From the NCBI GenBank assembly GCA_025890175.1, contig JANPYM010000001.1:4062340-4126339 (forward strand): 64,000 nt of DNA, given 5' to 3'. Below, piece after piece: positions 55,450-64,000 of the stretch (position 1 is its first letter; the number at the start of each line of letters is the position of its first letter). Under the pieces are notes generated by a model, which did no database searches, was not told where the DNA came from, and saw nothing but the letters and a program-made list of their open reading frames with translations. The position numbers and the translations under genes were made by a program. This stretch comes from Ciborinia camelliae. Its lineage: Eukaryota > Ascomycota > Leotiomycetes > Helotiales > Sclerotiniaceae.

Positions 55450-56763
55450 TCATCCACGAGGGGTAATATCATTGCATGCGGGAGAAGGGGGCCATCGAAG
55501 TAGTATATCGACGATCATTTGTTTCTCTTGTGTCCGAAGAATTTCAAGTGGAACAGCTAGTACGTGATTCCAGGCAGGACCCAGCATTTTAGCGATGGCG
55601 GAAATATCACGATCTGCTAGACCTTCGAGCCACCAGAGTCCAGAGACGAGTTTGATGAAGGACATGTAATAAGCGCAAATAACGAGCGCTCTCGGCCATT
55701 TGTTTTTTACTAAATCTGCGAAGTCGTTGGGTGTAAAAGATGGCCATGAGATGATGCGAATAAACAAAGGTACGCAAAGTTGATCCTGACGAAGAATTGC
55801 ATAAAGGTTCCCTAGAGTATCCAGGGTTTGACAATATATCCCGAGGTGTTCAAAATCTTGATCGCTGGGATCCATGTATAGCATATCTATCAGAGTAGTG
55901 GGAACCATCGGAGTAGCGAGCAAATCATTCAAATTTCGGACAAACAGTGGACCAACAGAAGTTGTTGTGTTTACACCCCCATCCGGAGTTTTCATCGAAA
56001 CGATAAGACGTAATCCTTGATATAAACCCATCCAGTTTACTACCGTGAGTTCATCGTTATTATCTCTGTCCCCTGAAGCAAGTACAACAAGGAGTAATGC
56101 CATTATAAGAACTGCCTCGTAGTTCTTCGAATCTTTATTGACTGTCATTATTGCAGTACGATAATTACGTATCGCTTTTCCGCGGTAAAGAGCTGTTTGT
56201 CGTTTACTTTCCTTGTTTAGTGGGAGTAAATATTGGTGATGAAGAGATGCCAACCCCAGCATCCCATTCATAAGAAATTCATTCTCAAAAGCAAGAGATG
56301 GGACGGCCACTTGCATTACATGACAAGCTTCAGAACCGAGTGCCACACGAGGTCCTGTAATTGTAGAATAATGATGCATTAAACGTACATCTGTCATAGA
56401 AAGTACCCCAGTAGCTGTAGATATTGGAGGGAATGGTGAATGCATAACGTCCCAGGATATTTCGACTGATTCAACGGGTGCATCAGAACTACCAAGTTTC
56501 TCCAGGGAGGTACTTTGCCTGGAATCTGTTGAACTTGAAGTATCATTTGCCTTGGTAACCTTTTGTACATAATGGCAAGAAAGCTTTCTTGTGTCACAAA
56601 AGGAGCATTTTGGTTTAGCTTCATCGCACTTTCATCATGGTCAGTGGCAATAAACCACAAATGGAGCAAGTGTTGGATATACCTTAATCTTTTTTGCCTT
56701 GCAAGTTTGACACCCAGCCCTCGACTTTTTATGGGGTCTCTTTGTAGTGAAAACAGAGGTCAT
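55450..56763 (-). CDS. Zn(II)2Cys6 transcription regulator, Upc2-like
   Basis: Exons 56683-56763 and 55450-56628 (intron 54 bp inside the zinc cluster) encode 419 residues. The DNA-binding motif is C-x2-C-x6-C-x6-C-x2-C-x6-C, read as CQTCKAKKIK then CDEAKPKCSFCDTRKLSC, preceded by basic KRPHKKSRAG. About residues 110-400 form a fungal-specific regulator domain (DVRLMHHYSTITG, VPSLAFENEFLMNGMLGLAS, HHQYLL), typical of Upc2-like sterol or metabolite regulators. It is divergent from ORC5. It lies about 4.5 kb from the RiPP locus, with the cupredoxin between, so a link to that cluster is possible but not shown. The long frame alone starts at 56445 and misses the zinc cluster. Confidence 0.92.
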
Positions 56764-57516
56764 CTTTATTTCGAACCAAGATATTCCTTTGGCATACAAG
56801 GTATCCAGTAGCTGGTGCTTCGTTGGGAAATATTGGCATTGGCTGGATGAATGAATACTTGTTAGAGTATCGAGATCCTGAAGTTTGCGACATGAAAATG
56901 TAGAATCATAGTAACGAAAGTGCCTTCACTTCATAGCAGTGAGAAAACACGAAATCCAACACTGGTGTTGGCAAGTTGGGGCAAAAGAGTTTCTTGGTTG
57001 TATACTCGGAGGCTATTCGAATCTTGATGATGGTAGGTAACCTTAGAATGCTACTTGGATAGCCGGCTGGGTGTTTAGACGAGAAACCACACTTGACTGA
57101 AGCTGTAAAGATATTCTTTCAATATCACTTCCAACATGTAAGTACTTTATTCAAGAACTGTGTATTGATACTAAATAGAAAGATAGAGAAGGATATCAAA
57201 TCACGTAAAAAATAAGCAGTATAGTCTTTCACACCATTTTGTGTCTTGCTTGCGTGGCTTGCGTTGCTTGTGCTACCTAAGTTAAATGCACCAAGGGGGG
57301 TAAATGAATGGGTAAACTTCGGTAAATGTAAGATCCCGTTTAACGGTTAAGTAAACCAATCATCACGTGTTCACGCGTCTGCTTAGCAATTCAATTCAAT
57401 CAGCCTGGCGTACTCTCGAGCTCGAGCCCAAGCTCAAGCTCAATGTTTACTAATTATTATTATTGAATACCTAGCTATTCACCAAAATATAACTTGGAAG
57501 AAGCATTATAACAAAA
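56764..57516. promoter_or_regulatory. Divergent promoter, Zn2Cys6 regulator / ORC5
   Basis: Both genes start away from this stretch. It contains an inverted GAGCTCGAGCTC-like block near 57416-57440 (CTCGAGCTCGAGCC) and an AATTATTATTATTG run near 57452. No site is assigned. Confidence 0.5.
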
Positions 57517-59160
57517 ATGGCTGCCCTATTTACGTTACCAAATGAATTGGTCCTCTCATCATTATCTTCTCGATTCCCATGTAGAGACCAGCAGATTCGC
57601 TCTCTAGCTACTTTACTTTCTGTAAGTTTTCCTGTACTTTATACCTGCATATCTGCATGTACACTTACCTATAAAAATCAATCACTAGATTCAGACAGCC
57701 CCAAGCAGAAACATTGTACTCCATGGACTTGAAGCAACGGGCAAATCTACAATAACAAAGGCCGTCCTCGAAGCATTGTCAGCCAATTCCATACACAATG
57801 ATGCCCCAAAAGAGCATTTCAACAACGAACTACAATATGCCATAATTAAAAGCGCAGAATGTATATCTGGAAGACATTTATTGGAACAAACTGTAGGAGC
57901 TGTCGCGAAAGCCGTTGAATGGAAGGGAAATATACCAAGATGTGAAAACCTTGCACAATTAGTGGTCGAGGTGGGAAAACTACTCGAAGGTTGGACTGCC
58001 ACAAACGAGGCACAAGCTGCGAAACAAAGATTCGTGCTCGTGTTTGATGGCATTGATCGCCAGAAAGAGGCTCCTTCGACTATGCTACCAGCATTGGCTC
58101 GAATGGGTGAAATTGTATGTTCAATTCCAATGTCAATTGGTGCAGATCTGTATTCTAACAGACATAGATCCCTAATCTTACCACAATCTTCATCACCACA
58201 ATTCCCCGACCTAGCTTCTTTCACCTCCCTGGGATCCCTCATATTCAATTCCCGTCATACACCAAATCCGAACTTGTGACAATTCTCTCCCGAACCTGCA
58301 AACCCTCGCCTCGTCTCCCCGAAGGTTCCAAAGAAACTTCCTCCATATGGGATCGCTTCCTCCCCACAATCTACGACTCCCTCTCTAAACACTCGGGTCG
58401 TGACCTCCTCTCGTTTCGCACAGTTTGTCTTCAATTATGGCCTACCTTTATCCAGCCAATACTCAATGGGGCATACGCATCTAACGAATTCTCCCGCCTT
58501 CTCATCGCCAATCGTGCTCTCCTCCAAAACGATACCTTTCTCATGCCGTCTGTTCTTGCTCCTACCACGTCGAATTCTGTGGCAACAACGGCAATTTCTA
58601 ATAAAAGCACCACTCAGACTCAAATCCAAAACAAAATAACAACACACCTCCCCTATCACACCCGTCTCCTCCTCATCGCCTCCTATCTTGCTTCCCACAA
58701 CCCCCCTCGCACAGATCAGCATCATTTCCTCCAACATACCTCAACCTCGAAGCGTAAAAAGCGCGGCGGCGGTACTGCCCTCACCGCCTCCACCTCCCGA
58801 CCTGGCATATCCAAATCCCGCAAAATTCCTCGCAAACTCCTCGGTCCCCAAGCATTTCTCTTGGAAAGAATGCTCGCTATCTACCATGTAATACTCGAGG
58901 ATGCCGATGGAAGAGGTCGCTATTCATTTACAAATGGAAATGGCAAGAGGAAAATCAAAGGATTGGGTGCAGGAGAAGCAGATATACAAATGGCCATTGC
59001 AACACTAGCTAGCTTGCGTTTGATCGTTAAGATGGGTAATGCGAATGCAGCAGATACATTGGATGGAGGAAGTAGATGGAGAATTGCAGTCGGGTGGGAA
59101 GTAGTGAGAGGGATTGCGAGGAGTGTGGGGGTTGAAGCGGAGGATTATTTGGCGGAGTGA
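57517..59160 (+). CDS. orc5: Origin recognition complex subunit 5
   Basis: Orc5 is an AAA+ subunit of the complex that marks replication origins. Exons 57517-57621, 57695-58114 and 58168-59160 (introns 73 and 53 bp) give 505 residues. The first exon has the short N-terminal part (FPCRDQQIRSLATLLS). The second has Walker A GLEATGKST, the ELQYAIIKSAECISGRHLLEQ region and Walker B-like FVLVFDGID. The third has IPNLTTIFI, RDLLSFRTVCLQLWPTF, LLLIASYLASHNPPRTDQHHF, a Lys/Gly-rich insert (KRKKRGGG) and the C-terminal winged-helix-like part (FLLERMLAIYHVIL, ASLRLIVKM). Length is normal for fungi. Confidence 0.95.
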
Positions 59161-60084
59161 TTGCCTGGTTTGATCTTAGACGAGAAACGCACCGGCTAAA
59201 GAAGTCGCAAACAACATATTAGAGAAAGCTCTACGGGAGTTCGGGATGTGCAAGGAAGAAAGTTCAGTTCTTTGCGTGGGGACTTCGATTCCGTCTTGAG
59301 GGATTTTCCGAAGACTGAGTGGATAAAAGATAGTGCAAGGTTAAAGTACACCTGGGCAGGCTTCAGTGGTAATTTAGGATACAGATCTATATGTAGATGG
59401 TGATGGGGATAGTATCTACCTAGTAGAGATCAAATAACTTAATCGAAACTCGCCAAGCAAAGAGACTTCATTTGAAGAAGCTTGGTGGTGCTTTGAACAA
59501 ATGGTTCAAGGAGGAGAGAACTTTTACATCACTAGTATGTAGGTAATAAATAATATAAAATAACATAACCTAGATCAAATCACTATGATCTTTCGTTCCT
59601 TCATCCATTCTCCGCTCACATCATCTAGTATCCTGCACTCAATCTTCCACAAAATCATTGGACGAATTGTCAAGTATGAATTTATTTTATTTTTTATTCT
59701 CCCAGCTTTCATTCATTACCACTTTCATATTAACACTTGCTTCCATTGATTTGTTTCCTTGGTATCGATATCAGAAAGAAGAAATGTTAGATTCCATAGT
59801 GCCATAGCCATCCACCCACGAAATAAAACGCCCAGACACTCCTCCTTGCGCAGTTTTGATCTGCTGATTGACATGCTTGCTTGACAGGTCTCATAAACTC
59901 GTCTCCCTTCTGACGAATCATCTAATTAGAAGCACTTCCAAGCTTCTTCATTTGAAGTCTCTTTGCTTGGCAGGATTTCAAATATTCGTCCATGCCCTCG
60001 CCCCATTTGAATCAGAAGTAAAAAGTGACCAAAGGGACAAATCAATCCAATCCAACGCCATCATCAGTATGAAACCAGCTCAAA
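59161..60084. other. Intergenic holding a pair of 34-bp inverted repeats
   Basis: ORC5 and the SR-rich gene both end here. Apart from the inverted repeats, only short frames are seen; AT-rich TTATTTTATTTTTTATT lies near 59685. Confidence 0.6.
59452..59971. repeat. 34-bp inverted repeats bounding a 520-bp segment
   Basis: 59452-59485 (GCCAAGCAAAGAGACTTCAT onward) and 59938-59971 are reverse complements but for the centre of an inner palindrome, CTTCATTTGAAG. Weaker similarity continues inward (TGGTGCTTT against AAGTGCTTC). No target duplication is clear and no transposase is inside. Confidence 0.75.
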
Positions 60085-62884
60085 TTAAAAAGCTTTTGAA
60101 CCCGCACCCTCACCAGCCAAAATCCTCAAATGCCTCTCACTTAACTCGCTTTTCAAGCCCATACTTCCACTTTCCCTACTCAGTCTATCCCAATGTTTCA
60201 ATCCTTTCCTGAGTTTCTCCTGTTTCTGCTTTAATTCTTCTCTGAGGACCTCGGCTTCCTCTTCCTTTTTCTTAAGACGAGCGGCTAGATCTGTGGGGAT
60301 ACCTGAGGCTGCTGGATCGACCCTTCCCCCGGGTATGATGGGCGGAATGCCTACCATTGCAGGATGAATACGAGGACCCATTGAGGGGCCCGAGATAGAA
60401 CCGCGGCTATGATATATACTGGACGAATGTTGGAGGGAGGGACGAGATGGGATGGTGGTACCTGCGCGAGGGCCAGTGGGGATACCCGAAGGGCCTGTTG
60501 GTGCAGCAGGTGCAGTATCTCTTGCTGGAGAAGGAGAGACACTTGGTGGGGGACGAGGTGGGGGCAGGCTAGTTCTTGAGCTTGGATCTGCGTTGGGTCG
60601 AGCTGGTGGCGCTGCTCCCCAAGATGAAGTATCTGGACGGCTGTGACGGTCAGTGCTAAATGAAGATCGACCACCTCTCAAAGAAGCAGAAGGACCACGA
60701 GGTGGAGCGTAGCCACGTGGGCCAGATGGAGGAGCGATGGGACCGTTACTCTCAGAACCAGATCTCGAGTTATAGGATAAGGAAGGGCCTGATGGAATAG
60801 GCGCAGTGAAGTTGCGACCACCACTAGGTCCAGTTGGAGCTCGAAAGGTTGCCGCTGGACCTCTAGGAGGTGATCTTGGAGCCATAGGACGAATTGGTGA
60901 GCGATCCTTTGGGGTAGATCTTGCAGACTCTTGTTCTCTTTGTCTGTATGCCAAACCTAGAGGAGACCGATCCCTTGTGGGTACTGGTGAACGTATTGCT
61001 TCACGAGTTGCTGCTTGCGTTAAAGCTTGTCTGCTAGGGTGGACAGGTGGAGATGACCGACGAGAATTGGTGCCAGAACTTCTACCTGATGATCTTTCCG
61101 AATCGCGAGGTGCTGGGGAAGGAGACCGACGTCTAATCGGAGATGGTGATCTTCGTCGTATGGGTGATGGTGAACGGCGTCTCCAAACTTGGGAAGTTGG
61201 TCCGAGGGGAGTGCGAACATCTCTGGGGTCGCGACTGCGAGAGCGTGGACGCCAAGAGCCTCTTGGGGCAGGAGGTGGTGATCTTCGAGGAATGGGCGAT
61301 CTAGCTCGAAGTGGTGTGCGATTTCGATCGAAAGGTGACCTTGATCGTCTCCTACAAATTGTTAGCTTTGATAAATTTTTATCTCATGTAATATTAAATA
61401 ATCACCTGTCATCTCTTCTTGGTGATCTGGGGCGCTCTCTACGGTCATCATCTCGTCTAGGAGAAAATCTTCTTGGACTTCTAGCTCTCAATGGAGTTCG
61501 AGCTCCTCGGAGTGGAGATCTGGGTCGACCACGCCAATTCATATCTCGAGGCGGAGATCGGTCTCTTGCGCGATATGGAGGTGTTCTTGACCTACGTCTC
61601 GGTGAACGATCTCGTCCTCCAGGATGATAACTATCGCTTGATAAAGGTGGAGTTCGTCGATCTCTGCGAGGTGACCTATCTCTGTCGCGGTCTGATCTGA
61701 AAGTATCGGCTCGGGGTGGTGAGCGTCGGTTATGATTAGGTCTATACGATTCACCCGCTCCTAGCCTTGTGACTTCGCCATCACCTCGGATATCCAATCT
61801 AGAAATATTATTCGTTAGCATATCTCCATGCCAACCCGGTCGTTCGCCCTTGAAAATATATCCCATTCTCCTGCTGCATGATCCTGTCCTGGAGAACTTT
61901 GATCTCTCCCTCAAAGCTGCCTGTTTCAGCATAAAATTTCTCAATTTTTTCTTAGAGTTTTACGATATCTTTCTCCAGTGCAGAGACTCGTCTATTATCT
62001 ATTTATGATGGCTGGTACTCCCCCAGTAGATGTGCTATCATTCGACGTAGTTTCTGCGTTTTCGACTCTCGAGGAGCTTGATAATTTCACTCCACGCGGA
62101 TCTCAAGGCGCTCAAGATCTGGCAGATCGATGTCTTCTACAATGTTGGCTGGGATGTATGTTGCATCATTGACATCTTCCTCGGAAACCATGGGCTGACC
62201 GGAGGTTGTAGTAACAATTGATTCGTTGATTCTCATAGGAGTACCACAGGCACCACTCTGCGAGCTCCCCTCATCGCTTGTGGGTTCATATGCTTCACAG
62301 GGTAGCTGAGTAGAAGAAATTGGGTTCCAATGCGAGATATTTTGGCCGGGATCGATAGCGGAACTCTTGCGAGCTTGATTTATAGCTTTAACCACGCGCT
62401 CAGACGCAATCTCGTACTGTCTCAATCGCGCACTGCTGATAAAGTATTCGCCCCTCGGTGTCTTTCTTCGGGAACATCTCTTGCCCTCTGGAAAACCTCG
62501 ACTGTCATGTCGCTTCCTGCAGGCGCAGATGTGGAAATATGGAGCATTGTGTGACCATGTGCAATGTTCGCGGGTTCTTCGAGCATAAAAGCTATGTTGG
62601 AGTTGTACGCTAGCATTCATCCAATGCCACACACAGTTTCTGGGTCTCCCTCTGGGTTTGTTTCTAAGTCCATTCCGCTGATAATGGTAGCTCTGCCAAC
62701 TGCAAATAGCGTATATTATGGGGGTTTTGGCTGTTGGATTGATGTCGCAAGTTCCTTAAATATCTGATGGTGACCCGGTAATAATATATGCCTTCAAACT
62801 CGATATGCCATTTCACTACCCGGTTGCTATATACATGTGAATAAAGTAAATAAGAACTAACCTTCTGTCTCGACCTCTGTCCAT
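60085..62884 (-). CDS. SR-rich splicing/RNA-associated protein
   Basis: Exons 62862-62884, 61406-61798 and 60085-61351 encode 560 residues and keep frame. Exon 1 encodes only MDRGRDRR. Exon 2 starts LDIRGDGEVTRLGAG and is rich in RSPRRD and RDRSPP dipeptides. The long third exon has RRRSPSPIRRRSPSP repeats, a Pro/Gly/Ser region and, at the C-terminus, a Leu/Lys/Glu helix (LAARLKKKEEEAEVLREELK) and a conserved-looking end (LKHWDRLSRESGSMGLKSEL). The composition fits a nuclear RS-domain protein of splicing or mRNA export; exact family is not named. Intron 1 is 1063 bp, far longer than any other here. Its donor GTTAGT and acceptor TTTCTAG are good, and splicing rebuilds an uninterrupted basic N-terminus. 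Confidence 0.8.
62087..62632 (-). other. Open frame nested in the long intron
   Basis: Two overlapping minus frames are open here. One has ARLRQYEIASERVVKAINQA and a Ser/Glu-rich tail (PCEAYEPTSDEGSSQSGACG, DIDLPDLERLEIRVE). The other reads MLAYNSNIAFMLEEPANIAH and lies upstream in the shifted frame. They could be a nested gene with a short intron or frame break, or an alternative first part of the SR gene. There is no family match. Confidence 0.3.
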
Positions 62885-63375
62885 GTTGAAGTTGAGCTTC
62901 TGGAGATACCTGCTGCAGATACCTATTCGAACCTTAAATTCAACTAAGATATGGATGTTTTAAACTCTGATTGCTATATCGTCTCAAGTCGCAGTTTCGC
63001 TATGTATAAAATAAACTCAAGATGTATTTTATTCTCTTGGGTTGAATGGAAGATGTGATGATAATCATGTTGCAGTTTCCAAGCTCCCAAAAACAATTTC
63101 CAGCCGTCAAAAAATACACTAGCGGCCGCTTTGTTCCGATGCATTTGCATATCAGGAAAGAGTTGAACCCTTAAGGGCCTGCTTTCCTGCACGCTGTGTT
63201 TAATACATAGGTACCTAGTTGAAATACAACAACAATATAAACTACGGAACCTCCATCAAAAGGGCTAGTTCGGATACATTTCTTCATTGCCTTTCCAGTA
63301 TTCTGATATTACATATGGAAAGCACCAATAGTGCCATTGCCATCCCATTCAACGCCATATTACTTCCCTCCTATC
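62885..63375. other. Intergenic; nothing supported
   Basis: Promoter side of the SR gene and 3' flank of the Cus1/SF3B2 gene. Short frames only. Confidence 0.6.
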
Positions 63376-64000
63376 TTAAAATCTGTAAGACCTTTCCCTT
63401 TTCTCGCCTCGCTTCTCTTCGTCTCTCTTTTGCTTCTTCCTACTCTCTTGGGCAATCATATCACTTAAGTCTTCTTCATATGCCCAAGCTCCTCTTTCCT
63501 CTTTCTTCTGAGCCTCAAACTTTCGTTTTAATTCTTCCTTGCTTATACCATCTTCGGTCTGTAAAGAATCTGGATCCAATGCAACATCTACATCTCCCGG
63601 CTTCTTCCTCTTCCTGGTGTCTTCTTGGCCTAATACCGGCAAATGGGCGTTCTGGCCAGCACGAACATCATAAGCTCTTTCACCACCAAAGAATCCTTCG
63701 GCACGAATTTGGCGTTCAGGAATTACAGTGTAAGCGGATCTTGGGTGTGTAAACTCTTCAGTCTCAGTTCCTCTCTTTTGCTTGCGAAGATCAAAGTCTC
63801 CACCAACACTCATATCACCAGGGTATTCTGATGGTACAGTTGAGGCCATGCCACCTGGTGTTTCCATACCACTGGGTGTCTGTATGCCGCCAACGTCCTC
63901 CTCCTCGTCACCTTCCTCATCTTCCTCGTCGCTCTCTTCTTCTTCGGATTCCTCTTCAGGTGCTTGTAACTCACCCCACAGTGTTCGCTCAATAGGTTCA
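63376..64000 (-). CDS. cus1: Splicing factor 3B subunit 2 (Cus1), C-terminal part
   Basis: Cus1/SF3B2 is a U2 snRNP protein of the SF3b complex that helps fix the branch site. The minus frame is open at the window edge, so the first ~two thirds of the gene lie beyond 64000. Visible are EPIERTLWGELQAPEEE, an acidic run of E and D, the VGGIQTPSGMETPGG repeat, SEYPGDMSVGGDFDLRKQK, HPRSAYTVIPERQIRAEGFF and a Lys/Glu-rich helix (KEELKRKFEAQKKEERGAW) ending in RERSYRF. This is the family's usual C-terminus. The ATG at 63867 is internal. Confidence 0.93.
   Translation of the reverse strand, partial: EPIERTLWGELQAPEEESEEEESDEEDEEGDEEEDVGGIQTPSGMETPGGMASTVPSEYPGDMSVGGDFDLRKQKRGTETEEFTHPRSAYTVIPERQIRAEGFFGGERAYDVRAGQNAHLPVLGQEDTRKRKKPGDVDVALDPDSLQTEDGISKEELKRKFEAQKKEERGAWAYEEDLSDMIAQESRKKQKRDEEKRGEKRERSYRF

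Noticed and set aside
1..64000. CRISPR arrays, operons or bacterial features
   Set aside because: The window is eukaryotic; repeats seen are micro- and minisatellites or element ends with no spacer pattern.

Overview
The window looks like nuclear DNA of a filamentous ascomycete (Pezizomycotina). Genes lie on both strands and are broken by short introns, mostly 47-73 bp, with GTANGT-type donors and CTAAC/CTGAC-type branch sites. Recognisable products include Rpb7, Orc5, Mpo1, a Cus1/SF3B2 C-terminus, a Zn2Cys6 regulator and UstYa-like proteins. The mix of conserved and lineage-restricted genes would suit a Leotiomycete of the Botrytis/Sclerotinia type, but that placement is inference. A 10-base N run near 32.1 kb marks an assembly gap.

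Region 1 (0-16 kb) is accessory and then housekeeping. It opens with a MITE-like element at 237-1075 (7-bp target duplication, inverted ends, a TTTGTAGG minisatellite inside). Four unrecognised genes follow (1.2, 3.9, 7.4 and 9.2 kb). They share an N-terminal C-x-H, a basic K/R-rich linker with Ser and a C-x-x-C, and look like one expanded, fast-diverging family. Then come Mpo1 (with one in-frame intron of 72 bp), RPB7 and a tail-anchored coiled-coil protein.

Region 2 (15.7-28 kb) holds a 1152-residue gene that joins an amidoligase-2-like domain, a long proline-rich linker, two UIM-like helices and a Cys/His papain/OTU-like domain. It is followed by an SH3BGR/thioredoxin-fold protein, a decayed peroxisomal 2-hydroxyacyl-CoA lyase that still ends in a PTS1-like AKL, a coiled-coil protein, and a four-exon gene with a fungal STAND-type N-terminal domain plus ankyrin-like segment.

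Region 3 (28-46 kb) is gene-poor. It has AT-rich and simple repeats, the gap, an 885-residue C2H2 regulator, a perfect 64-bp palindrome at 39996-40059, and a tandem pair of related secreted proteins. The first of the pair carries a triplicated stop-plus-3'UTR segment of about 180 bp.

Region 4 (46.9-52.4 kb) is a likely small RiPP (dikaritin-type) locus. It has a UstYa/DUF3328 gene, a secreted precursor with four 17-19-residue repeats mostly ending in KR (a fifth repeat is broken by stops), and a second UstYa-like gene read divergently from the precursor. A DUF6640-like membrane gene with a frame break and an aminoglycoside-phosphotransferase-like pseudogene flank it.

Region 5 (53.5-64 kb) has a GPI-type cupredoxin, a Zn2Cys6/Upc2-like regulator divergent from ORC5, an SR-rich splicing-type protein with an unusually long first intron of about 1.06 kb, and the 3' part of a Cus1/SF3B2 gene that runs off the window. 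All exon joins were read by eye and tested by frame; none is backed by transcripts here.
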